A stretch of 46,585 bases of DNA from Brevundimonas sp. (GCF_003248455.1 NZ_QFNM01000033.1:1-46585); one strand, 5' to 3'; positions 35,444 through 43,288 are shown, numbered from the stretch's first letter. Made by a program: numbers and translations. Notes: a model not told the origin generated them from the letters alone.

Positions 35444-36613
35444 ATGAGCATCCCCTTCGCGCCCCAATCCATGGAATTCGGCCTTGGCGAAAACGCCGAC
35501 GCCATTCGCGACACGACGGCCCGCTGGGCCGCCGATCGCCTGGCCCCCTTGGCCGCGGAGATCGACGAGAAGAACGAATTCCGCCGCGACCTCTGGCCCG
35601 AGATGGGCGACCTGGGCCTGCACGGCGTCACCGTCGAGGAAGAGTACGGCGGCCTGGGCCTGGGCTATCTTGAGCACGTCGTGGCGATGGAAGAGGTCAG
35701 CCGCGCCTCCGCCTCCATCGGCCTCAGCTACGGGGCCCACTCCAACCTCTGCGTCAACCAGATCCGTCGCTGGGGCTCCGAAGACCAGAAGCGGAAATAT
35801 CTGCCCAAGCTGATCTCGGGCGAGCATGTCGGCTCCCTGGCCATGTCCGAGGCCGGATCGGGATCGGACGTGATGTCGATGCGCACCCGCGCCGACAAGA
35901 AGGGCGACCGCTACGTCCTGAACGGGACCAAGTTCTGGATCACCAACGCCCCCCACGCGGACACCCTGGTCGTCTACGCCAAGACCGACCCCGAGGCCGG
36001 ATCGCGCGGCTGCACCGCCTTCCTGGTCGAGAAGGGCATGAAGGGGTTCAGCGTCTCCAAGAAGCTGGACAAGATGGGAATGCGCGGCTCGGACACCGCC
36101 GAACTGGTGTTCGAGGACTGCGAAGTGCCGGAAGAGAACGTCATGGGTCCGCTGGGCGGCGGCGCGGGCGTGCTGATGAGCGGGCTGGACTATGAACGCG
36201 CCGTGCTTTCGGCCGGTCCCCTGGGCATCATGCAGGCCGCGCTGGACGTGGTTCTGCCCTACGTCCGCGACCGGAAGCAGTTCGGCAAGCCGATCGGCTC
36301 GTTCCAGCTGATGCAGGGCAAGGTGGCCGATATGTATGTCGCCCTGAACAGCGCCCGCGCCTATGTCTATTCGGTCGCCCGCGCCTGCGACGCCGGCCTG
36401 ACCACCCGCTACGACGCCGCGGGCGCCATCCTGCTGGCCTCGGAGAACGCGGTGAAGGTGACGCTGGAGGCCGTCCAGGCCCTGGGCGGCGCCGGCTACA
36501 CCAGGGAATGGCCGGTCGAACGGCTGGTGCGCGACGCCAAGCTGTATGACATCGGCGCCGGCACCAACGAGATCCGCCGCTTCCTGATCGGCCGGGAACT
36601 GCTGGGAAGCTGA
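35444..36613 (+). CDS. ivd: Isovaleryl-CoA dehydrogenase (acyl-CoA dehydrogenase family)
   Basis: This FAD enzyme oxidises isovaleryl-CoA to 3-methylcrotonyl-CoA in leucine breakdown. The 389-residue product has EEYGGLGLGYLEHV, SEAGSGSDVMSM, WITNAPHADTLVVYAKTD and LDYERAVLSAGPLGIM, where the Glu in YER is the catalytic base position characteristic of isovaleryl-CoA dehydrogenases, plus GTNEIRRFLIGREL at the end. Other leucine-catabolic genes (methylcrotonyl-CoA carboxylase) are not in the window. ATG at 35444 chosen from the conserved start. Confidence 0.88.
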   Translation: MSIPFAPQSMEFGLGENADAIRDTTARWAADRLAPLAAEIDEKNEFRRDLWPEMGDLGLHGVTVEEEYGGLGLGYLEHVVAMEEVSRASASIGLSYGAHSNLCVNQIRRWGSEDQKRKYLPKLISGEHVGSLAMSEAGSGSDVMSMRTRADKKGDRYVLNGTKFWITNAPHADTLVVYAKTDPEAGSRGCTAFLVEKGMKGFSVSKKLDKMGMRGSDTAELVFEDCEVPEENVMGPLGGGAGVLMSGLDYERAVLSAGPLGIMQAALDVVLPYVRDRKQFGKPIGSFQLMQGKVADMYVALNSARAYVYSVARACDAGLTTRYDAAGAILLASENAVKVTLEAVQALGGAGYTREWPVERLVRDAKLYDIGAGTNEIRRFLIGRELLGS

Positions 36614-36723
36614 GGTTGGGGCCGAGCCGGGCCTGGAGCGCCCCGCGGAAAAATAGTCGTATTTCGCGATTATTGGGCGGCGTTGCCGATCTGTAAGTGG
36701 CGGTTAAGCCGTTGCTCGCCTAG

Positions 36724-37392
36724 ATGGCTCGAACCCCCAGCCGAGCGCCGTTCCTGATGCCCCCGCACGACAATCAGAGAGACCTGAGACGCTTCTCCGA
36801 CGTCATCGAGGAAATCGGCGAAAGCTCCGATCCCAAGCTGAGGCTGGAAGAACTTGTCGACGCTTTCGGCGAGCGCGGGTTCGGGGCCATGATCCTGATC
36901 CTGTCCATGCTGGCGCTGCTGCCCTGGCCGCCGGGCGGCAAGGCGGTGTTCGCCGTACCGATCATCCTGATGTCGCTGGAGCTGGCCTTCCAGCGCGACT
37001 CCATCTGGTTGCCGCGCTGGGCCCTGAACGCCTCGATCAGCCGCCCGGCCTATCGCGCCGGCGTGTCGAAGATCATGAAGGTGGTGCGCTATGTCGAAAA
37101 CCTGACGCGGCCCCGCATTCCGTTTCTGACGGGGGAAGCGGCCGATGTCGTCACCGGCCTGATCTGCGTCCTGCTGGCCATGGTGATGGCCCTGCCCATC
37201 CCGTTCGGCGACGCCTTGCCCGGCATCGCCCTGGTGTTCTTCGCCTTGGGCATGATGCAGCGCGACGGGGTCGCAATCCTGCTGGGCGCGATGTTCACCG
37301 GCGCCTGCGGTCTTTATCTGTTTCTGATCTGGCGCACGGTGATGGAGGTCGCGCATCACGCGGCCAACTGGCTGGCTCGCATCATCCACTGA
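36724..37392 (+). CDS. exoD: ExoD family membrane protein
   Basis: The 222-residue product has several hydrophobic helices (AMILILSMLALLPWPPGG, VFAVPIILMSLELAFQ, VTGLICVLLAMVMALP, IALVFFALGMMQRDG, LLGAMFTGACGLYLFLIW) and the ExoD landmarks LPWPPGG and PFGDALPG. ExoD was first described as needed for exopolysaccharide production in rhizobia; its biochemical role is unclear. A second ATG at 36757 (MPPHDNQRD) is an alternative. Neither start has a strong SD. Confidence 0.85.
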   Translation: MARTPSRAPFLMPPHDNQRDLRRFSDVIEEIGESSDPKLRLEELVDAFGERGFGAMILILSMLALLPWPPGGKAVFAVPIILMSLELAFQRDSIWLPRWALNASISRPAYRAGVSKIMKVVRYVENLTRPRIPFLTGEAADVVTGLICVLLAMVMALPIPFGDALPGIALVFFALGMMQRDGVAILLGAMFTGACGLYLFLIWRTVMEVAHHAANWLARIIH

Positions 37393-37410
37393 TCGCCCCG
37401 GCGCCTATGC

Positions 37411-37442
37411 AAAAGGGCCGCCGCGCTTCCGCGGCGACCCTT
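37411..37442. terminator. Intrinsic terminator shared by exoD and the leftward flaF-side transcript
   Basis: An 11-bp stem (GGGCCGCCGCG/CGCGGCGACCC, one mismatch) with a CTTC loop. Leftward it is followed by TTTTGC, giving a good terminator for the transcript with the tiny ORF at 37490-37555. Rightward only TTCATT follows. Confidence 0.8.
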
Positions 37443-37489
37443 CATTGCCTGACCGCGAAACGGCCCGGACGCAACTCAGTCTGAAAGGA

Positions 37490-37555
37490 TCAGACCAGGA
37501 CCTTCCCGAGGCCCAGGGTCGCGGCCGTCGCTCGCGATGGATGACAATGAGACAC
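37490..37555 (-). CDS. Possible 21-residue leader peptide or sRNA with a full anti-16S Shine-Dalgarno
   Basis: A GTG-started frame (V-SHCHPSRATAATLGLGKVL-V, stop TGA) lies seven bases after AGGAGG, inside GAAAGGAGGTGATCCAG (37555-37571), which is complementary to the last ~17 bases usual for alphaproteobacterial 16S rRNA. Upstream ACCTCC and downstream TCCTTTC could each pair with this Shine-Dalgarno. A terminator ends the unit at 37411-37442. A weak promoter-like pair TTGGCG (37617-37622) and TAGATT (37593-37598), 18 bases apart, precedes it. Whether the peptide or the RNA matters is unknown; no family recognised. Confidence 0.5.
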   Translation of the reverse strand: MSHCHPSRATAATLGLGKVLV

Positions 37556-37653
37556 TGGATCACCTCCTTTCGACTGTTGAACAGGGAGGTCGAATCTAAG
37601 ACGCCTCAAGGCTTTGCGCCAATAGGCTTCGCGCATTCGTGAAGTCGGCGGCT

Positions 37654-38016
37654 TCAGGCCGCCTGCGCGCCGCCCGACAGGCCCTGCATCATCATGCGGT
37701 TGATGTCGATCAGGTCCTGGAACGTCTCCTCTCCGCGCATCACCGCCGAGGAGTGGCGATTGACGAACAGACTCAGCGAAATGATCTGGGCCCGCACGGG
37801 ATTGGACAGCGCATTGGCCGGGTCGCTGCAGTCGCCCGCCAGGGTCGACCACAGCCGGCGGTTCCAATCCAGGGCGTCGATACGGGCGCCGAGTTCGGAC
37901 GGATCGAGCGTGGAGGCGTGAACCAGAGCGCGCGTGACCTGACCGAACAACCGGTACTCCAGGTCGCGCGGGCTCTCAGCCCTGGCCGTCGCCGCTGTGT
38001 AGGCCTGAAGCGACAT
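37654..38016 (-). CDS. flaF: Flagellin synthesis regulator FlaF
   Basis: The 120-residue product starts MSLQAYTAATARAESPRDLE, is helical and contains LDWNRRLWSTLAGDCSDPANAL, the family signature. FlaF promotes flagellin production or export and opposes FlbT in Caulobacter. Its start overlaps the end of flbT by 41 bases, so the two are translated from one leftward mRNA. No flagellin gene is present in the window. Confidence 0.93.
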   Translation of the reverse strand: MSLQAYTAATARAESPRDLEYRLFGQVTRALVHASTLDPSELGARIDALDWNRRLWSTLAGDCSDPANALSNPVRAQIISLSLFVNRHSSAVMRGEETFQDLIDINRMMMQGLSGGAQAA

Positions 38017-38398
38017 TCAGCACTCTCTCTTCGTATTCGACAATCTTACGCGCCGACATCAGGGCCTTGTAGTATTCGCGCGCCAGCACGTGACGCGACG
38101 CCGCGACACATTCGGCCAGGATCTCCGGGTTCTGGGTCGCGCCCATGAATTCGGTGATCCTCAGCGCCAGTTCGTCGTAGAATTTCGCCGCCCCGCTCTC
38201 GTCCAGATACATCATCATGATCGGGAAATAGATGCGGCGCGCCGGCGTGGTGACGTCCTCGGCCTGCATGATGTCCTTTTCCCGCAGGACGCTGGCGCGG
38301 TTCTGCAGGATCAGCACGCCGCGCCGGTCGCCGTTCTGGACCACCGCGCCATTCAGGACGAATTTCTCGCCGGGTTTCAGCGACAGCTTCAGGGCCAT
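37976..38398 (-). CDS. flbT: Flagellin translational repressor FlbT
   Basis: FlbT binds the 5' leader of flagellin mRNA and promotes its decay, coupling flagellin synthesis to hook assembly. The 140-residue product starts MALKLSLKPGEKFVLNGAVV and contains RRGVLILQNRASVLREKDIM and IYFPIMMMYLDE, all typical. ATG at 38398. It precedes and overlaps flaF. Confidence 0.94.
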   Translation of the reverse strand: MALKLSLKPGEKFVLNGAVVQNGDRRGVLILQNRASVLREKDIMQAEDVTTPARRIYFPIMMMYLDESGAAKFYDELALRITEFMGATQNPEILAECVAASRHVLAREYYKALMSARKIVEYEERVLNVASGLHSGDGQG

Positions 38399-38543
38399 TG
38401 AGGACCGAACTCCAGACGGCGTCCCGCGGACACGCTTGATGAGGCCCGACCCTACCCGCCATCGGTTAACCATCCCTTGTCCGCCGCCGGGGCTGGAACG
38501 CCTATCGGCGCCGCTGCGTTTGCCCCTCACAGAGGAGGCGACC

Positions 38544-38987
38544 ATGCCGGACAACGATTATCAGGACGATCAGGAACAGTCGGAGACCTTCGACGAGACC
38601 CATCTGGACGACGAGGGCGAAGGCGACATCCTTCTGGACGAAGCCGATCAGGTTCTGGACGTCACCCAGGCCGAAGGCGACGCCGACGACGAGGATTTCG
38701 ATCCCGACGCCGAGATCGACCTGGACGACCAGTTGGCGCTGGATGGGATCGAGCGCGAGGCCGACGCCCTGCTGGGCGTGGATGGCGAGACCCGCAGCCA
38801 GCTGGACGCCGACGGCGAACCGGCCCCCGCCCCCGACGAGGTGGAACTGGTCTATTCCGGCCTGATGGAGAACGAACGCGGCGCCCAGGCCAGCGCCGCC
38901 CATTGGGAAGCCAAACGCCTGTCTGACGACGACATCTCCGACCTGGGCTACGGCCCCGACGGCGATCAGGACAGCCCCGCCCGATAA
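38544..38987 (+). CDS. Highly acidic hypothetical protein
   Basis: The 147-residue product is dominated by Asp and Glu (for example DDEDFDPDAEIDLDDQLALD), with a short more ordinary segment near the C-terminus (VELVYSGLMENERGAQASAA, then HWEAKRLSDDD). GAGGAGG precedes the ATG. No signal peptide or membrane segment, so it is cytoplasmic and probably disordered. No family recognised. It is followed after 16 bases by the next small gene on the same strand. Confidence 0.68.
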   Translation: MPDNDYQDDQEQSETFDETHLDDEGEGDILLDEADQVLDVTQAEGDADDEDFDPDAEIDLDDQLALDGIEREADALLGVDGETRSQLDADGEPAPAPDEVELVYSGLMENERGAQASAAHWEAKRLSDDDISDLGYGPDGDQDSPAR

Positions 38988-39003
38988 CACCGAGGACAAG
39001 ATA

Positions 39004-39198
39004 ATGGACCACGAGAAAGCCCGCAGCGACGCCCTTTCGGACGCCCCGCACGCCAAGCGCGTCGAAACCGACGATGCCAAGCCCGATCAACTTGAGAAGA
39101 TCGACAAGGCGGAAAGCCGCCAGGAAGCCCTGGTCGACGAAGGGCTGGAGGAAACCTTCCCTGCCAGCGACCCGGTCTCGGCCAAGCGCATCACCTGA
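39004..39198 (+). CDS. Small charged protein with LVDEGLEETFPASDPVS motif
   Basis: The 64-residue product is rich in Asp, Glu, Lys and Ala and ends with EGLEETFPASDPVSAKRIT. Short proteins ending in ...EETFPASDP are common in alphaproteobacteria, with no known function. GAGGACAAGATA before the ATG gives a moderate SD. Same strand and close spacing suggest co-transcription with the acidic protein upstream; the hairpin at 39227-39258 would end that unit. Confidence 0.68.
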   Translation: MDHEKARSDALSDAPHAKRVETDDAKPDQLEKIDKAESRQEALVDEGLEETFPASDPVSAKRIT

Positions 39199-39226
39199 TC
39201 GCTGTTCACGTCGATGGCGATACGCT

Positions 39227-39258
39227 ACCCACTCCGTGGAAACACGGAGTGGGTTTTT
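39227..39258 (+). terminator. Strong intrinsic terminator directly before the MoxR start codon
   Basis: A perfect 12-bp stem ACCCACTCCGTG/CACGGAGTGGGT with a GAAA tetraloop is followed by TTTTTC, then the ATG of the AAA ATPase gene at 39260. The GGAG in the 3' arm is the only SD-like sequence for that gene. Confidence 0.88.
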
Positions 39259-39259
39259 C

Positions 39260-40120
39260 ATGAGCCGTTTCGAAGGCACCGACCGTTATATCGCCACCGA
39301 CGATCTGAAGGTGGCCGTCAACGCCGCCGTCGCCCTGGAGCGTCCCCTGCTGATCAAGGGCGAACCGGGCACGGGCAAGACGGTGCTGGCCTATGAGATC
39401 GCCAAGGCTTTCGGCGCTCCGCTGATCACCTGGCACGTCAAGTCCACGACCAAGGCGCACAACGGCCTCTATGAATACGACGCCGTCAGCCGCCTGCGCG
39501 ACAGCCAGCTGGGCGAGGAAAGAGTCCACGACGTCCGCAACTATCTAAAGAAGGGCAAGCTGTGGGAAGCCTTCACCTCCCCGGTCCGCCCTGTCCTGCT
39601 GATCGACGAGATCGACAAGGCCGACATCGAATTCCCGAACGATCTTCTTCAGGAACTGGATCGGATGGAATTCTACGTCCAGGAAACCGACGAGACGATC
39701 CGCGCCGAGGTGCGCCCCATCGTCATCATCACCTCCAACAACGAAAAGGAGCTGCCCGACGCCTTCCTGCGTCGCTGCTTCTTCCACTTCATTCGCTTCC
39801 CGGACGCCGAGACCCTTTCGGCCATCGTCGATGTCCACTTCCCCGGCATCAAGCCGCGCCTGGTCTCCGAGGCGCTGAAGACCTTCTATGAGATCCGCGA
39901 AACGGCGGGCCTGAAGAAAAAGCCGTCGACATCCGAACTGCTGGATTGGCTGAAGCTGCTGCTGGTCGAGGACATCGACGCCGAGACCCTGCGCGAGAAG
40001 ACGCCCAATCGCCTGATCCCGCCCCTGCACGGCGCCCTGCTGAAGAACGAACAGGATGTGCATCTGTTCGAGCGTCTGGCCTTCCTGAACCGCCGCGAAG
40101 GCGCGCGTCCCGGCGGTTGA
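39260..40120 (+). CDS. MoxR family AAA ATPase
   Basis: The 286-residue product has Walker A GEPGTGKT (about 33-40), Walker B VLLIDEIDKAD, sensor 1 ITSNNEKELPDAFLRRC and the MoxR start MSRFEGTDRYIATDDLK. MoxR ATPases act as chaperones or metal-insertion factors with a von Willebrand A (CoxE-like) partner, usually the next gene. No such partner follows here; a lipoprotein does. The start is fixed by family N-termini, which places it immediately behind an intrinsic terminator. Confidence 0.92.
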   Translation: MSRFEGTDRYIATDDLKVAVNAAVALERPLLIKGEPGTGKTVLAYEIAKAFGAPLITWHVKSTTKAHNGLYEYDAVSRLRDSQLGEERVHDVRNYLKKGKLWEAFTSPVRPVLLIDEIDKADIEFPNDLLQELDRMEFYVQETDETIRAEVRPIVIITSNNEKELPDAFLRRCFFHFIRFPDAETLSAIVDVHFPGIKPRLVSEALKTFYEIRETAGLKKKPSTSELLDWLKLLLVEDIDAETLREKTPNRLIPPLHGALLKNEQDVHLFERLAFLNRREGARPGG

Positions 40121-40191
40121 GCCGCCTTACCGCGATTTCACTGGAACGGCCGCGCACGGCGCGCAGAATAGGCGCCAAGAAAGGTTCGACC

Positions 40192-40995
40192 ATGCGTCAT
40201 GTCCTGATTTGCCTTGCTCTGGCGGCCGGCCTGTCGGGCTGCGACGGGGAGAACTCGGTGCGGATCACCACGACCCAGTCCAGCGACGGCGCGGAGGCGG
40301 GCGTGCTGAAGGTGGTCGACACCCTCCAATGCCCGGAGGTCCTGGGCGTCCTGACCCGCAAGGGTCTGGCGGCGGCGGGCGGCGCCAACTGCGTCTATGG
40401 CGGGCCGAAGGGGTCGGACGTAGTCCTGCACCTGGTCCGGCTGGAAGGCCGGTCCCCGGACGACGTGCTGCGCGATTTCGAGGCCCGCGTCAGCGCCGAC
40501 CTGCCCCAGACATCCGCTCGTCTGGCCCCCACGCCGACGGCCCAGGCCGCCGCGGCCGCCGCCGTCAACGGCGAGGAGACCGCCTCGGTCCAGGCGCCGG
40601 GCGTCAACATCCAGACCCGCGGCGACGACGCCTCGGTCCGCCTGCCCGGCCTGCGGATCGAGACCCAGGGCGACAACGCCAGCGTCCGCATCGGCGGCAT
40701 CAACATCCAGTCCAAGGACGGCCAGAACACCCGCACCGAAACCTCGACCGTCAGCGTGGACTCCAACGACAAGTCCACGCGCGTCCGCACCCGCGCGCCC
40801 GGCGCGGCCACGCGCATGACCTACATCCTGTCCGACGACCAGCCCGCCGACGCCGGATGGCGCCGGGTCGGGTTCGAGGCGCGCGGCCCCGCCGGCGGCC
40901 CCATCGTCGTCGCCGTGGTTCGTTCCAAGGATCGCGGCGACGGCGCGGTGTTCGAGGACGCCCGCGAACTGGTCACGCTGAACGTCGGCCGCTGA
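40192..40995 (+). CDS. Hypothetical lipoprotein with three 16-residue repeats
   Basis: The 267-residue product has a lipobox (LSGC, Cys17). Residues 131-178 are three tandem 16-residue repeats (ASVQAPGVNIQTRGDD, ASVRLPGLRIETQGDN, ASVRIGGINIQSKDGQ), a pattern suited to a short beta-solenoid or stacked beta-sheet like that in DUF4097-type proteins. The remaining C-terminal part (MTYILSDDQPADAGWRRVGF, later IVVAVVRSKDRG) is a separate beta-rich region. Function unknown; likely in the periplasm. Confidence 0.75.
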   Translation: MRHVLICLALAAGLSGCDGENSVRITTTQSSDGAEAGVLKVVDTLQCPEVLGVLTRKGLAAAGGANCVYGGPKGSDVVLHLVRLEGRSPDDVLRDFEARVSADLPQTSARLAPTPTAQAAAAAAVNGEETASVQAPGVNIQTRGDDASVRLPGLRIETQGDNASVRIGGINIQSKDGQNTRTETSTVSVDSNDKSTRVRTRAPGAATRMTYILSDDQPADAGWRRVGFEARGPAGGPIVVAVVRSKDRGDGAVFEDARELVTLNVGR

Positions 40996-41097
40996 ATCGG
41001 CCCGCGCGGGGATAGTTCGGCCGGATCGGCCGGCGGCGCTTGATCCCGGCGCGTCTTTGCGCCACCTGACCGTCCCGTAAGCGATCAGGACACGCCC

Positions 41098-41739
41098 TTG
41101 GCCGAGCGCCCCCCCAAGAAGAACGCCCCTCGCGCCTGGCAGCGTATGTTGTCGGGCCGTCGCCTGGACCTGCTGGACCCTTCGCCCTTCGACATCGAGA
41201 TCGAGGACATCGCCCACGGCCTGGCCCGCGTCGCGCGCTGGAACGGCCAGACGATCGGCGAACACGCCTTTTCGGTCGCGCAGCACAGCGTCGTGGTCGA
41301 AGAGATCGCCGCCCACATCAGGCCGGGCCTGGATCCGAAATGGCGCCTGGCCGCCCTGCTGCACGACGCCTCGGAATATGTGATCGGCGACATGATCTCG
41401 CCGTTCAAGGCCGCCCTGGGCTCGGGCTACAAGGATTTCGAAGCCAAGCTGGAGGCGGCCATCCACCTGCGCTACGGCCTGCCGCCCAAGACGCCGCAGA
41501 CGATCAAGACCCTGATCAAGAAGGCCGACAAGGCCTGCGCCTTTTTCGAGGCGACGCAGTTGGCCGGCTTCACAGAGAAGGAATCGCTGGGCTTTTTCGG
41601 CCGCCCGCCCGCCGGCTACAGCCTGGTGATCGAGCCCCAGCCCGCCCCGGTCGCCCAAGCCCGCTATCTGGAACGCTACCGCGTCCTGGCCGGCGCGGTC
41701 GGCCTGATTCCAGCCGACGACGCCTGGCATACGGAATAG
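41098..41739 (+). CDS. HD-domain hydrolase (YfbR/5'-nucleotidase-like)
   Basis: The 213-residue product contains a metal-binding HD set: HAFSVAQHS, LLHDASEYVIGD and later KKADKACAFFEATQ, as in YfbR-type deoxynucleoside 5'-monophosphatases. Cytoplasmic. It starts with TTG at 41098 (AGGA about ten bases upstream); no ATG lies before the conserved region. It is followed after four bases by the NUDIX regulator gene, suggesting a nucleotide/NAD-linked operon. Confidence 0.85.
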   Translation: MAERPPKKNAPRAWQRMLSGRRLDLLDPSPFDIEIEDIAHGLARVARWNGQTIGEHAFSVAQHSVVVEEIAAHIRPGLDPKWRLAALLHDASEYVIGDMISPFKAALGSGYKDFEAKLEAAIHLRYGLPPKTPQTIKTLIKKADKACAFFEATQLAGFTEKESLGFFGRPPAGYSLVIEPQPAPVAQARYLERYRVLAGAVGLIPADDAWHTE

Positions 41740-41743
41740 CGCC

Positions 41744-42676
41744 ATGAACTCGGGGGCGGAGGACGGCGTTCGCATCGGTCTGTCGGCGGTCGTCATGACG
41801 CTGAAGGCCCGCCAGGCGGTCGTCCTGACCACGCCGGCCGAGGATGGGGCGCGCGCCCTGCCCTTCGGCCCCTTCGACCCGTTGCGGGACCGCACGTTCG
41901 AACGCGCCTTGCGCGATTTCGTGACCGCCCAGACCGGGTTTCGACTGGGCTTCGTCGAACAGCTCTACACCTTCGGCGACGCGGGCCGCGCCTCGCCGCG
42001 CGCCACGCCCGGGCCGGAACGCAGGCGCGAGGTTTCGGTCGGCTATCTCGCCCTGACGCCCGACGCCGCCGAGGGCGAGGTGCATGACGCGCGCTGGGAC
42101 GCGGTGTTCGACTATTTTCCCTGGGAAGACCGTCGCCAGCCCGCCGACCCCGCCCTGGCCGAACATCTGAAGGCCTGGGCCGGACGGGACGAGGCCCGCC
42201 TTACCCGCGTCCGAAGCCTCTTCGCCCTGACGGCGGAAAACCGCTGGGACGAGGAGCGGGTGCTGGAACGCTATGAACTGCTCTACGAGGCCCGACTGGC
42301 GCCCGAGGCCTGGCGCGACGCCGGCCAACCGGCGCCCCCGGCCCTGCCCGGCCGCCCGATGGCCTCGGACCACCGCCGCATCCTGGCCACCGCGCTGGGC
42401 CGGCTGCGCAGCAAGCTGAAGTACCGCCCTGTTCTGTTCGACCTGACGCCCGGCGTCTTCACCCTGTCGCAGCTCCAGGCTGGCGCCGAGGCTGTCTCCG
42501 GCCTAAGCCTGCACAAGCAGAACTTCAGGCGCGGGGTCGAGCGCACGGGGTTGGTGGAACCCACCGGCCGGATGTCCTCCACGACCGGCGGCCGACCCGC
42601 CGAACTGTTTCGATTCAAGGGCGTGGACGCCCAGACAGGGGCCGCGCCCGGCCTGTCCCTGCCCGCCCAACGATAG
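41744..42676 (+). CDS. NUDIX-domain NAD regulator-like protein (NrtR-like)
   Basis: The 310-residue product has an N-terminal NUDIX-like domain (about 10-190; the GX5EX7REUXEEXGU box is degenerate, so catalysis is doubtful) and a C-terminal winged helix (YRPVLFDLTPGVFTLSQLQ to NFRRGVERTGLVEPTG). That layout is NrtR, the ADP-ribose-sensing repressor of NAD synthesis genes; alphaproteobacterial relatives are annotated as NAD regulators. Four bases downstream of the HD hydrolase gene. Confidence 0.82.
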   Translation: MNSGAEDGVRIGLSAVVMTLKARQAVVLTTPAEDGARALPFGPFDPLRDRTFERALRDFVTAQTGFRLGFVEQLYTFGDAGRASPRATPGPERRREVSVGYLALTPDAAEGEVHDARWDAVFDYFPWEDRRQPADPALAEHLKAWAGRDEARLTRVRSLFALTAENRWDEERVLERYELLYEARLAPEAWRDAGQPAPPALPGRPMASDHRRILATALGRLRSKLKYRPVLFDLTPGVFTLSQLQAGAEAVSGLSLHKQNFRRGVERTGLVEPTGRMSSTTGGRPAELFRFKGVDAQTGAAPGLSLPAQR

Positions 42677-42763
42677 CGTCGGATTTCTTTCACAGACCGC
42701 TTGCGAACGGCGCCGGCTCCGACTAGAGAAGCCCCTCGCTCGACCAAGCGACATCGGCGCCGC

Positions 42764-42853
<90 letters not shown>

Positions 42854-42867
42854 CCGGCCTGGGGAAT

Positions 42868-42927
42868 GTGTCGCAGTTTGTGTCGCACTTACGTGTCGCA
42901 AAAATGTTTGCTTAAGGGGTGCGACAC
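42868..42927 (+). repeat. Three direct and one inverted GTGTCGCA sites after tRNA-Ser
   Basis: GTGTCGCA occurs at 42868-42875, 42880-42887 and 42893-42900 (12- and 13-base steps) and inverted (TGCGACAC) at 42920-42927. Clustered short sites just past a tRNA 3' end are what arm-type binding sites of a tyrosine integrase would look like; no integrase gene is present in the window. Confidence 0.5.
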
Positions 42928-42942
42928 AAGGCTTAGAAGTCC

Positions 42943-43257
42943 TCACCCCTGACTCGACTTCAGCCGTTTCCGGCCCACGTAATCGGCCCAAACGAGCTTC
43001 GGCTGACCACCGGAAAATACTAGTTGCCACGTGCCAACTTTTCGACCGGCTGGGACCGTTGCATCGCCAAGAGAGCGCTCACCTTCTTCCAGCGACCAAT
43101 GAACGTTGAGGTTCGCATACATCTCTGCGTGAGCCTTGGTCCGCTCGGTCAGGACACCGCACGAGTAGGCGACGGCGTCCTGCTGGTCACCGCATATAAT
43201 CGGCTCGATGCCGAAGACTTGCTCACCCAACATCGTGATTAGATTGAAGATCGTCAT
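42943..43257 (-). CDS. Hypothetical island protein
   Basis: The 104-residue product is soluble, with GEQVFGIEPIICGDQQDAVA and GTWQLVFSGGQPKLVWADYV as its most ordered segments. No signal peptide, membrane helix or family I recognise. GGAG lies six bases before the ATG, within a 12-bp inverted repeat that also covers the start codon. Base composition is lower in GC than the core genes to the left. Confidence 0.6.
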   Translation of the reverse strand: MTIFNLITMLGEQVFGIEPIICGDQQDAVAYSCGVLTERTKAHAEMYANLNVHWSLEEGERSLGDATVPAGRKVGTWQLVFSGGQPKLVWADYVGRKRLKSSQG

Positions 43258-43288
43258 AGTCGCTCCACGTGTGTCATGGAGCGACTAT
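43256..43288 (-). promoter_or_regulatory. 12-bp hairpin enclosing the ribosome-binding site and start codon
   Basis: ATAGTCGCTCCA (43256-43267) and TGGAGCGACTAT (43277-43288) are exact inverted copies around a 9-base loop. On the leftward mRNA one arm contains most of the ATG and the other arm lies just 5'; the GGAG SD is in the stem. Confidence 0.55.

Noticed and set aside
37555..37571. A 17-base match to the 3' end of 16S rRNA, suggesting an rRNA remnant
   Set aside because: The match stops abruptly at both ends; the bases before it do not follow 16S rRNA. It fits better as a Shine-Dalgarno on the opposite strand.
37617..37622. Sigma-70-like promoter before the tiny ORF
   Set aside because: The match is weak and its start point would drop the upstream masking arm; mentioned with the ORF but not listed as a promoter.
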